From positions 62,001 through 126,000 of the forward strand of contig CAJNDS010000036.1 of assembly GCA_905221605.1 (NCBI GenBank): a DNA stretch of 64,000 bases, given 5' to 3'. The notes under the pieces were generated by a model, which saw nothing but the letters and a program-made list of their open reading frames with translations, made no database searches and was not told where the DNA came from. The DNA is from Symbiodinium natans (lineage: Eukaryota > Sar > Dinophyceae > Suessiales > Symbiodiniaceae). Position numbers and translations under genes: made by a program. This document shows positions 48,179 through 57,291 of the stretch, in pieces (positions within the stretch are counted from its first letter, which is position 1; every line of letters begins with the position of its first letter).

Positions 48179-48415
48179 GGGTTTAGGGTTTAGGGTTTAG
48201 GGTTTCGAGTTTGAGGTTTAGTAAGTTAGCCCCTAAACCCGAGGCGCTAAGGACATACCCAGAATGCCCTGAACCTCTAATCTCATGTGGCCCCAGGCTC
48301 CGGGTTTAGGATTTGGGGCTGAGGGTTTAGGGTTTAGGGCCACCCTAAACCCTAAACCCTAAGCCTTAAACCCTAAACCCTAAACCTTAAACCCTAAACC
48401 CTAAACCCTAAACCC

Positions 48416-48487
48416 AGAGTTTGTCCAAGGCGCGCGTGCCGAAGGGTAGCTGGCGCTCCAGGGTGCGAAGGCCTAGCTGAAGAGGGC
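48416..48487 (-). CDS. Exon-like island with strong acceptor
   Basis: Minus strand: acceptor GAGCCCTCTTCAG, then Leu-Gly-Leu-Arg-Thr-Leu-Glu-Arg-Gln-Leu-Pro-Phe-Gly-Thr-Arg-Ala-Leu-Asp-Lys-Leu. The donor would be CTCTGG/GTTTAG, that is, the GT is supplied by the first unit of the telomere-like array. Product unknown. Confidence 0.45.
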
Positions 48488-48489
48488 TC

Positions 48490-50480
48490 TAGGGGGCTTT
48501 AAGGTGTGGTGCTTAGGGTTTAGGATTTAGGGTTTAGGGCTTCGGGTTTAGGGCTATAGGGATTAGGTATAGGATTCAGGGGTTTGGGGTTTAGGGTTTC
48601 AGGTTTAGGGCTTCAGATTTAGGGTTCAGGGTTTATGGGTTTGGGGTGGTCAGGGTGATAAAGGTTGTGATTGGTTCAAGGGCTTTAGGGGCTTCAATGA
48701 TGATATGTTTCTAGATTCTAGAGTTGTGTGTGAAGGGTGCCTTAGGGTGGCAGGGTAACTAGGCTTTGGGGATTGCAATGGTTTTAGGGCTTTGCTTTTT
48801 ATAATAGTACTGAGATCTTAGTCACAAGGTTTCGGGCTTTTAGATGACTATTTAGGGTTTCAGGTTTCTAGTTTGTTGCACGACTGCTTACTTGTGCTCT
48901 TGTGCGCATCTTCGGGTTTCAGGGTGTTTCGGGTGTCAAAGCAAATCTTAAACCATGAACCCCCTGATGCCGACGGCTTCAACCCGTGAAGGTGTCAGAC
49001 CCCAAAGCCTAAACCCTACAACCAGCCGAGAAGGGGCCTTGGGGCTTAAGGTTGGGGGAGCGGGGGTCTCGGCCTTTCGGGGGTTTCCCAGAGCTGGCAC
49101 TGGGTTCTGGCCTTTTAAGGGACCCACTGCAACATGCACGACCAAACGGAGCATGCCCAGCAAGATCTGCCCTAAACCCTAAACCTGTGGCAAGGCAGAC
49201 ACTGGTGTGAATGTGCATCCAGTTGCACTTGAGTCGAACATGCAGAGCCCACATAAACCTGACTAACCAGATATTGCCCGGTTCGGAATGGTCGAAGCCC
49301 TAGGCCCCGATGCCCCGAAAGCCGAAACCCTAAACCCAAACTCAAAACTCAAGCCTGAATGAAATAAAACCAGCAAGCGCTAGGGAGCCCTACGTGAAGG
49401 TCTTTCGGTTTAGTGTTTAGGGCTTCTGGGAAGCCCTTTTGACGTTATGGGGATTTTAATTGGGTTTCTAGGGGACGCTTAGTAGACTTACTAAGTCCAA
49501 AGAGCTGTTAAGTAAGAACTTCTGGAAGGTTGAAGATTCAAGGTTTCAGGGTTCAAGAGCTCCAAATCTAGGTTCAGGAGTAGACCATACAGTGCTTCAA
49601 ATCATTCAGGCAAAGCCCCCGCGCTCCCTTCCGCCTTCCTTCCCTCCCCCCTTCCCCTCCCCCCCCTTTGCTTTCCCCCGCAACCCACCCAAAAGAACGA
49701 GGCTCCCACCATGTCTTCCGATGCCTCGATGACTGGCTCCGTCCTGGTGATAAGTGTTTGAACTTGAGGGGTGTTTAGGGTTTACACGGGGCTCTTTTTG
49801 TTCAACAAATCCCGCAAATATGTTATTTCATGAGGATTTTAGCACCTGCAGTTGTGTGGATTAGGCCTACGAAGTGAGAGGTAATAGGAGCTACAGCTAC
49901 ATCGCCGAAACCCTGCATCCCGAAACCCTACATCCGAAACCGCCGGACAGCCTGCAGCCCAATCCGAATCTTGAAAACAACCCAGGTGACCCTGCAACCT
50001 CAAACCCAGAAACCCTGAACCCTTTCTTATTGGGGTTTAGGGTTTCGGGTTTAGGGTTTAGGGTTACCGCAAGGGTTAGGGCCTGGCTTAAGGTTTCGGG
50101 TTTCGGGTTTAGGGCGTAGGGTTTCGGGTAGCATTCCCTCGCAGGAACCACCCAGTCTCAGGACGGCGCTTCGAGTACAGGTGGAAGGTGCAGCGTTTGC
50201 AGTCCCCTGGATGTGGGTTGTGGATGCACCTCCTACCCCCCAAAGGGACGCCTCCAAAATGAACTGCATAACCCTAATTAAACCCTAAACCACAAACCCT
50301 AACCTAAACCTTGAACTCCAAAGCGCAATAACGCCTGAACCCCAAACACCCGAAAACCGCGCACACCAATCAGCCCACATCAAGCCTAAGAATGAAAACA
50401 GTTCTCCAACTTGCAGCCTTACTTACGAATCCCCCGGGACCCTAAACCCTAAACCCTCAACCCTAAAGCCTGAACCCTAA
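48490..50480. other. Telomere-like mosaic, no supported gene
   Basis: TTTAGGG variants dominate 48,510-48,650 and 50,030-50,130; mixed sequence lies between. Minus and plus ORFs of 70-85 codons at 48,950-49,250 overlap each other on both strands and carry no motif. ORFs at 49,874-50,270 are partly repeat-coded (Leu-Asn-Pro-Lys type). A pyrimidine-rich stretch is at 49,615-49,690. Confidence 0.35.
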
Positions 50481-50948
50481 AGCCTAAAGCCTAAACCCTA
50501 AACCCCACGAGCGCTGCGGACACTGCTTCCCAAAGTCTGAGACCTTTAAAGTGAGGAATGGACCTTGCACTACATAGGGGTTTGGGGTTAGAGTTCTAGG
50601 GTATTACATTATCGCCGCATAAACCCCAAGCCGATTATAGGTATATTTCTGAGACGAGGGGTATTGAAGCTCGCTGGGGTAAGCTCGCGACTTGCTGATA
50701 GTGTAACCAATCCGGCCACAAGCGCCCGATCCGGTCTTAGATTCGAGGGATACACTGTATATACCCTATATCGAAACAAGCACCGACAAACCCTAGCCTA
50801 TTGTCCCACCCTATAGGGGCCCTTCTTTGAACAACCTAAGCAAGCCGCAAGACCTGAACCTAAACCCTTGCACCCTTAGGCCCGGGACCCTTAGACCCAA
50901 GAGCCCTGAACACTTAAACCCTAGGCCCTGAGTCCCACATCCTCAACT
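50481..50948. other. No gene seen
   Basis: CCCTAAA units at 50,435-50,510, then unique sequence without a convincing frame. Confidence 0.35.
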
Positions 50949-51049
50949 ACTATTTGCTTAAGAACCCCCAAAAAATAAAAGATAATAATCCCTATATTGC
51001 CCCCAGGAAGAATATTTGTATTTTTTGGGAGGTTCTTAAGCAAACAGTA
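50949..51049. repeat. P5 palindromic element, best copy
   Basis: CTATTTGCTTAAGAACCCCC at the left and GGAGGTTCTTAAGCAAACAG at the right, with AAAAAATA / TATTTTTT continuing the stem. About 100 bp. Confidence 0.8.
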
Positions 51050-51780
51050 GCACTAAACCCTAAACCCTGAACCTCAAACTTTCAATCCCTGAAGCCAACT
51101 CGTATCCCATGAGCCCTGCAAGCCCTATGCCACAAGACAAGTTCCATGAATCCTCAACCCTAAACCCAAAACCCTAACCCTAAACCATGCAAAAGCCAAG
51201 CTACTGGTGCGCAACTGCTGGTTGGCGATCCTTCGGACGGGCAAAGGGTATCCAGAAATCCCCTAAACCCTAAACCCTAAACCCTAAACCCTAAACCCTA
51301 AACCCTAAACCCTAAACCCTAAACCCTAAATTCAGGGCTCAGGGATTAGGAAGGCCTGGTCTCAGCAGGCAACAAAGAAACACAGCAGACAATTAAAAGC
51401 CTGGTTTGGTGTCTAGAAACCAGGTACTTTGGCATCAAAAACTTCTACACCCTACACAACCCAAGGGCCCATACTTCAGAAGCCTTCAAAAAAGGTAAGG
51501 GACCATGTTGAGGGCCCATGAAACTACCCTTAGAAGTCTAGACCCAAGAGTAACTTACGAACACGAAGGGTGCCGGGTTAGGGCTTAACTACCCTTTAGA
51601 CTTTTTGGGTGCTCTAAGCCCGGCTCTTGCAGCTCGACCTCAAAAGGAGTTTTTTAGGGTCCCCGGGTCGACGGGACAGGGGCTTCTTTAGCTTCAATAG
51701 GGTTCCAAGCCCGCCCTCCTCCCAACCCTAAACCCTGAACCCTGAACCCCAAACCCTAACCCCTAAACCCTAACGACCCG

Positions 51781-51823
<43 letters not shown>

Positions 51824-52230
51824 AAAAAAACAGAAACAAAAAATGATAATAAATAAACAGATGACGGGAGTGTTGGGTCTTCTCATGCCTTATCAGGGCT
51901 ATGGGGCCGGGGGACCCCCTGACCACTTTCAGGGTAAGGGTTTTGGATTTTAAGACTGGGCAGACTCAGGGCACACCCCTTACTTGACTCCCCTTGGGCA
52001 CACCCCTTGTTTAACTTCCCCCTACCCTTCTGCAGACAAGGAAGGCGGCGCAACGGGTCTGAGGCGCATGACAGTGTCGACTCTAGTACGGACACCACTG
52101 CCTGCAGTGAGGTATGGGGAGATACAAAACTAGGCTGCCCAGTAACCTAGGCTTAAAAAGGGTGCCCCTTTTTTGCTTAAAGGGGTTTATAAGGGAACCT
52201 AAACCCCCCAAAAAGGGAATGTTGAACAAG
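51050..52230. repeat. Telomere-like mosaic, C/A homopolymer run, no gene
   Basis: CCCTAAA x10 at 51,262-51,330; CCCTAAA variants at 51,725-51,775; a C run followed by an A run at 51,785-51,830; and P6-like sequence at 52,145-52,220. The 71-codon minus ORF at 51,883-52,098 has no motif. Confidence 0.45.
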
Positions 52231-52234
52231 ATTT

Positions 52235-52505
52235 CGCCGTCACCGTCATTGTCATCGCGCGCACGTCGATTTCGTGCAGCGGACATGATCCAATCAGTGT
52301 AGCATCGGACGCAGCGCCCCCCATTGCTTGTAGAGTACGTCTTGCTCTTCTTTGGCCAAGGCGTTGGGGAAATGACAGATGGAGCCGAACCTCTCATTGA
52401 AGGCTGCCGTCTCAGCCTGATTCAGAGCGCCATCGCTGCAGGAAACGATGGGGTTGTTCGAAACGCATGACCATGAATATTTTCTCGCCGCCTGTGGCAT
52501 TCCAA
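52235..52505 (-). CDS. Exon-like region in two frames
   Basis: A minus-strand frame at 52,294-52,500 reads Ala-Leu-Asn-Gln-Ala-Glu-Thr-Ala-Ala-Phe-Asn-Glu-Arg-Phe-Gly-Ser and Leu-Ala-Lys-Glu-Glu-Gln-Asp-Val-Leu-Tyr-Lys-Gln-Trp, then stops. An adjacent frame continues with Ser-Ala-Ala-Arg-Asn-Arg-Arg-Ala-Arg-Asp-Asp-Asn-Asp-Gly-Asp-Gly. Probably a host exon, perhaps with an intron or shift near 52,300. Family unknown. Confidence 0.4.
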
Positions 52506-52970
52506 TGATGGTCCTTGCGGCTTCGCCTTAGGCATTCCGACGAGGAACGCCTCATTATCTCAAAGGTTGAGAAGGTCACCCCATGAAATCGGCGCGTGAG
52601 GATACCGAAAGTCGTTCCATATGCAACGCTGCTTTTCTGAACACTCCACGAAGGGGAACTTAGGGTTTAGGGCTATTTCTCCCATGATGTAGGGCCTCGT
52701 TCTTATATCAGTGGCTCAGGGCTTTTAGGCTTTCAGGGTCTACCGGTGATGCTAGCTTCGTAGGAATTACCCCTTAGTTATTTCGTAGGCGTAACCCACA
52801 AAACCTGCAGGTAAATGGAGTCGCAGATAGGCTTGAGGGCTTCAGGGCTTGGGTGCCGGAGGCTTAACTCCAATATGATGTACATAGGTACATGAGAAGA
52901 TAGGTCTGGCAAGTTGCCGACGATGAGATAGACGTTTACTTTTCAAACCTATACTCGGTACATGATGGTA
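52506..52970. other. No gene seen
   Basis: Unique mixed sequence; degenerate TTTAGGG words at 52,660-52,740. No frame worth calling. Confidence 0.3.
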
Positions 52971-53345
52971 CCCTAAACCCTAAACCCTAAACCCTGCACC
53001 CTACACCCTAAACCCTAAACCCTAAACCCTTGGGGAACTAGTTTTAAATTCCCCAACCGAGCTCAGGCCACGGCCAGAAAACGCAGTCTTCACCTCGGAG
53101 AGTCTGTGAAACATCCGCCAGCTTGCGGGACTCAGGGGTTCAGGGATTCAGGCTTAGGGTTTAGGGTTTAGGGTTTAGGGTTTGGGGTTTGGGGTTTGGG
53201 ATTTGGGGTTTGGGGTTTGGGGTTTGGGGTTTGGGGTTTCGGGTTTCGGAGTTTCGGGTTGGGGTTCAGGGTTTTGGATCCAGAGGTGGGTTCAGGGTTG
53301 AGGGTTTAGAGTTTAGGGTTTAGAGTGCAGGGTTTCTATAGGGCT
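52971..53345 (-). repeat. CCCTAAA and TTTAGGG/TTTGGGG arrays around an exon-like island
   Basis: CCCTAAA units (52,973-53,028) and TTTAGGG turning into TTTGGGG (53,155-53,260) enclose 53,035-53,130. On the minus strand this reads Ser-Trp-Arg-Met-Phe-His-Arg-Leu-Ser-Glu-Val-Lys-Thr-Ala-Phe, or a shorter exon Leu-Ala-Asp-Val-Ser-Gln-Thr-Leu-Arg ending at GTGAAG. Frame unresolved. Confidence 0.5.
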
Positions 53346-53623
53346 CATGTAGGGTTTAGGATCGCCAGGATACACACCCTCTGCAAAACCCTGCAGCCCT
53401 ACCCAACCTAATTAAACCAGTAGGGTTTGTAGGGCTTACGGGGTTTGACTGTTTAACCAGGTTTACTATAGGGGCCCACATGATCAGATTAAGGTTTTGG
53501 GGGTTTGGGGAAGGTCCCGCTAAAGCCCTAAGCCCTAAGCCCGAAACCTAAACCCAAAACCCTAAACCCCTAAAGCCCTAAACCCTAAACCCTAAAGCCC
53601 TAAAGCCCTAAACCCCTAAAGCC

Positions 53624-53724
53624 CTGTACAGCAAAGCAGAGTCAAGCTCGCTGGAAGTGGGCCAATGTTGGCGAAGCTGTGATTGGCCACGGGCTCGTGG
53701 TCAAGGCCAAGCCGGCCCTTACCC
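53624..53724 (+). CDS. Plus-strand exon-like island
   Basis: After CCCTAAA/CCCTAAAG units and the acceptor CCCTGTACAG, the plus strand reads Ala-Lys-Gln-Ser-Gln-Ala-Arg-Trp-Lys-Trp-Ala-Asn-Val-Gly-Glu-Ala-Val-Ile-Gly-His, then Val-Val-Lys-Ala-Lys-Pro-Ala-Leu. A GC donor (CAAG/GCCAAG) is possible. Product unknown. Confidence 0.42.
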
Positions 53725-54083
53725 TAAACCCTAAACCCTAAACCCTAAACCCTAAACCCTAAACCCTAAGAGCTAAACCCTGAACCCTAAACCCGAAACC
53801 CTAAACCCTAAACCCTGAGGTTTAAAGTTACCACCAGTTTCCTCAACACCTTGGCTGTGCCTGCCGGTCCAAGACCCAGCACCTCACTGCAGTCTTGTGG
53901 CGTAGCCCTAAACCCTAAACCCTAAACCCTAAACCCTAAACCCTAAACCCTAAACCCTAAACCCTAAACCCTAAACCCTAAACCCCTAAACCCTCCCGAA
54001 TTGCCATGTCCAGGTTTGCGCCTTGGCGATGACTAGCGCAGAGACACAGCCACTGAAAGGGAATACCAGAAGCAATTATTCCG
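53722..54083 (-). repeat. CCCTAAA arrays around an exon-like island
   Basis: CCCTAAA x7 (53,722-53,768 and on to 53,818) and x12 (53,907-53,995). Between them 53,828-53,908 is open on the minus strand (Pro-Gln-Asp-Cys-Ser-Glu-Val-Leu-Gly-Leu-Gly-Pro-Ala-Gly-Thr-Ala). After 53,996 about 85 bp of unique sequence precede the viral segment. These are the last telomere-like repeats in the window. Confidence 0.55.
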
Positions 54084-54084
54084 C

Positions 54085-54464
54085 CCCCCCCCCCTACACA
54101 TAGTTAGGACAGGGTATGCCCCACTTTTTTTACACCCCGCTCAACCCTCATTCGTTTTTTCCCTAGGGGGGGGGTATACGTTTTCAACATTTCAATAAAT
54201 TTTCCTCATTTTTGACATCCGACCCTCAACCGTTCCTCGCAAAAAATCTCAATAAAAAAATCAATAATTTTATGATAAAAAATATTAAAAATTTCATCAT
54301 AAAATTTTCCAAAATTTTCATAAAAAATGATTTTTCAAATTTTTCATCATAAAAATCTTCCAAAAAGTATTTGTTGAAAAATTGCATTTTGTAAAAATTC
54401 TTTTATCATAATTTTTTATCAAAAATTATTGTAAAATATCTTTGTAAAAAACTTTGTAAAGATT
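54085..54464. other. Left terminal region of the viral segment
   Basis: A C run, ACATAGTTAGGACAGGG and GGGTATGCCCCA, then about 240 bp of degenerate A/T repeats around TTTTTCATCATAAAA. No gene. This would be the place for a terminal repeat or origin; neither can be shown. Confidence 0.45.
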
Positions 54465-54701
54465 TTAAGAATTATTATTTTCATATAAATCTATCAATTC
54501 CCTTTGTAGCTCAATTTGTCTTTCTAGATATTTCATTTCCTTATCTAAATGTTCCTGTTCTTCTTTTTCTATAACGCATTTTTGTTTTATTTCCTCTATT
54601 TTACTTTCCCTGCTTTCCTTGATGATTTCTAGCTTTTCTAATTCGTGCTTCGCTTGTTTATAGAGTATTTCGAACAATTCATCTTGAACCGATTTTTTCA
54701 T
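54465..54701 (-). CDS. Small coiled-coil protein of the viral segment
   Basis: 78 aa starting MKKSVQDELFEILYKQAKHE; almost all one charged amphipathic helix with heptad spacing of Leu/Ile and many Glu/Lys. The ATG is preceded within 20 bases by a TATATATA motif like other genes of this virus, which supports both start and viral origin. It lies outside the virion gene cluster, beyond the cargo region. Function unknown; a structural or regulatory helper is possible. Confidence 0.6.
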   Translation of the reverse strand: MKKSVQDELFEILYKQAKHELEKLEIIKESRESKIEEIKQKCVIEKEEQEHLDKEMKYLERQIELQRELIDLYENNNS

Positions 54702-54833
54702 CTATATATATAATACTATATATTTTAGTTTTTAAAACTTTTAAAACTTTTTATTGTATATCGTATTGTAAGCAGTGCGTCATGTGCATTCTGACATGGT
54801 CGGTTGTGCAGCGTATCACATTATTGTTCCGTC

Positions 54834-54886
54834 GTAGCATTTATTGCTTCAAACTTTTTAGAGTGTTTCAACTCTTTTCAATTCGC
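54834..54886 (+). promoter_or_regulatory. Duplicated cargo leader, copy 1
   Basis: A 53-bp stretch containing AAACTTTTTAGAGTGTTTCA and ACTCTTTTCAATTCGC, repeated with about three differences at 55,544-55,596. Both copies lie shortly upstream of a plus-strand cargo gene, so it may be a promoter/leader or the 3' end of a leader intron (TTCGCAG follows). Confidence 0.6.
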
Positions 54887-54897
54887 AGAGCTGTCGC

Positions 54898-55362
54898 CAT
54901 GAAGCATCCGGAGCATCCAACGTTCGAAGATGGGAGGTTCGCCATGCAGCATCCAATGTTCGCAGATGGGAGGTTCGCCTTTGAACTTATCACAGTTGAC
55001 GATGACTTCATCTTCTACAAAGCCCTTACATGGGGAGACGTGACAAATGGTTGTCGGGGTATGAGATCGTGCATCCTTATGACAACTTCGATATTGTCGC
55101 AATCTACGTTGATGGTATGCGTGTTTCATATGCCACGAATCGCGGTCTACAAAATACCTTGGATACAGAATTGGCACTGACGCGAGGAAACAATCATTAT
55201 ATTCGAGTCGTCGTGGATCCGGAAAGCAACCCATATAGGATCGTTGATCCCGAAGAAGAAGAAGAAGAAGAAGACTTTGACGATTCAACTACATGTGGGA
55301 GTTTGTCATCGATCAACGACGACTACGACGACGACTACGACAGCAATTTTGACGATCTATGA
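54898..55362 (+). CDS. Cargo protein of unknown function, frame broken
   Basis: Starts MKHPEHPTFEDGRFA, followed by a second 12-residue copy (MQHPMFADGRFA), then FELITVDDDFIFYKALTWGD. Near 55,030-55,065 the reading must move to another frame to continue as YEIVHPYDNFDIVAIYVDGM, ending in an acidic tail (Glu run, then Asp/Tyr-rich) and stop at 55,362. The two parts have the same composition and abut, so I read them as one gene broken by a one-base change, a very short intron or a -1 shift. It follows leader copy 1. No family recognised. Confidence 0.5.
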
Positions 55363-55706
55363 AGATCTGTTGCGTGAGAATTTGTTATTAGGAGTTTGTG
55401 ATGGACACCTGTGCCTCATATCTCCGCGGTATAGAACATATACCCGATGCATTGCCTAGCAATAGCAAAAAAGTGTCTGGAAGCGTTTTGCATGTATCTC
55501 GTGTGATGTAAAGCACGTTGTCAAGCTACCCGTGTTTTTCGCACTAGCATTTGTTGCTCCAAACTTTTTAGAGTGTTTCAACTCTTTTCAATTCGCCAAG
55601 ACCCGTCGCTACTCGTATTGCATTATATCAAGTTTTTTTTAGTAGTTATGATTTTCTACGTGGATAAGTTGTTTTTTATATGTTCTTTTTTTTTGGTATT
55701 GAGGCT
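55363..55706. other. Spacer with second cargo leader
   Basis: No gene. Contains the leader copy at 55,544-55,596 and a T-rich run just before the ubiquitin-like start. Confidence 0.5.
55544..55596 (+). promoter_or_regulatory. Duplicated cargo leader, copy 2
   Basis: Second copy of the leader at 54,834-54,886; the last 36 bp are identical in both. It lies about 110 bp upstream of the ubiquitin-like gene. Confidence 0.6.
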
Positions 55707-56578
55707 ATGCAGATCTTCGTGAAGACCATGACGGGCGAGACCATCGCTATGGATGTGGAAGCATCAGACACCATCGACAACGTGAAGACCAAGATCGAGG
55801 AAAAATATGGCATCCACCGCGACGAGCAGACGTGGAAGGTATCCTGTCTTAAAATTGTAAGTATTTTTTCTTTGTTGAAAAATTTAAATCCGAGGTTCAA
55901 TCTGATACTATGGATGCATCTGGTGATTTACTGGATACACTTTTGGGTGGCAACAATGGCGATCACAGCAGTTCAGAGGAGGATGTCTCTGATGGTGGAG
56001 AAGCTACGTGGGTTTATGATCACCATAATAATAAAGTCCCCCTAATGGTTGGTGGTGCGCCTAAAAAACGTAAGTCGGTTGATGACGAGGGGTTTAAACT
56101 TACAGCGGGGTATTCATCAAAGGTTCAGCGGGTTCGGTTTATCGATGAGGAGATAAGGGGCAAGAAATATCGTATGGAGAGTTCTTCGGTTGAGTGTTCC
56201 GTTTTTGATGAGGTTGTTAAGAAGGTTAAAGATTTGGTTGATAAGTCTAAGGACAACCCGAAAGAATGCATCCGCGAGTTGTTTAAAAATGTATCCAATA
56301 AAGACTTAACGAAAGCTATTCCTACCCTAGCTGGACATAACAACTCGTGGATCTTACGATGCCTTATATTGATAGTAATTTAGGTGAAGTTCTTTTGTTG
56401 AAAGACTGTTGCGATCGTTTGGTTCGTCGTTCTATGGAAGCCGTTATTGTTAATCTTTTTGGAGTAGATGATGGTTCTATTAGTTGGGAAAAGTTATATG
56501 ATACTATGACCAAAGAGCCTAAAACTAGAAAGAAGCGAGGGTATAATAGTTTTACTGGTCACGCACCCCCTAACGACA

Positions 56579-56612
<34 letters not shown>

Positions 56613-57219
56613 CGATGACGACGATGATGAAGACGGAGAAGAAGAAGGCGAAGGACGTGAAGATGACACCGTCATGCCCGATGCGAATGGTATCGTGCCA
56701 TACGTGAATGGTGGTTCCTTATGCACACAAATGCCTTATCTGAATACCGTTTCCATAGCTACGCCTAAAAAAGGGCGAGGACGCCCTAAAAAATCAGGAT
56801 GAGGCGGGGTGTTTTAAAAATACTTTTTGAATATAGTAAGAAATTAATATAGTAATTGTTTTGTTCTTTTTATTTTACCCTGAAAGGCGATCATGATCCG
56901 CTGGGGGCACCGTGGTCGCTGGTTCGTTCTGGTATGGCGTCCGTTTCTTTTGAAGTCCATTTGAAGGTGGGATGGAAAATACACTTTTGTTTTGTTTTTT
57001 ACATTGTAATTTCCTTGGCGAGGACATGGCTAACGATGCAGACCATTGTGAGCAATGGACGGGGAGGACAGTGTCATCAAAGGCAACCTTTTCCTTTTCT
57101 TTTGGTTAGTAGTTGTAATATTTTTGCTTGTTTTTTTCGAAACACCGACGAAGGACATACAGCGATGGGCAGACGGCACAGATGGGGTCGAGCGTCAGCC
57201 CTGCGCGATAAAAATGTAG
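55707..57219 (+). CDS. Spliced ubiquitin-like / acidic AT-hook cargo gene
   Basis: Starts [20 protein letters not shown], clearly ubiquitin-like for about 43 residues (to GIHRDEQ). A 38-nt intron (55,857-55,894, GTAAGT to CCGAG) joins it in frame to a Ser/Glu/Asp-rich region with a basic PKKRK signal, then a helical region ([13 protein letters not shown]). At about 56,345 the frame shifts by one base (mutation or slippage). The next part has an Asp run and ends [10 protein letters not shown], an AT-hook-type motif, before TGA at 56,800. Alternatively a GA-donor intron (56,798-56,886) skips that stop and leads in phase through exons 56,887-56,966 ([10 protein letters not shown]), 57,023-57,082 ([12 protein letters not shown]) and 57,154-57,219 ([11 protein letters not shown], stop). 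A nuclear DNA-binding role is inferred from the signal and AT-hook only. Confidence 0.5.
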
Positions 57220-57240
57220 ATTTGGGTGACTGGAATAATG

Positions 57241-57281
57241 AAAATATTTCAATAAAGAATAATAGTTTATTGAAATATTTT
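57241..57281. terminator. 16-bp stem hairpin between convergent genes
   Basis: AAAATATTTCAATAAA pairs perfectly with TTTATTGAAATATTTT around a 9-base loop. It lies between the stop of the cargo gene (57,219) and the stop of the minus-strand gene (57,292) and contains AATAAA on both strands. A two-way 3'-end signal is likely. Confidence 0.7.
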
Positions 57282-57291
57282 GGAGCTTATA

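Noticed and set aside
56347-56358. GTG as start of the 151-codon ORF
   Set aside because: A GTG start is unlikely in a eukaryote; the frame most likely continues from the upstream ORF after a shift or begins at the ATG at 56,359.
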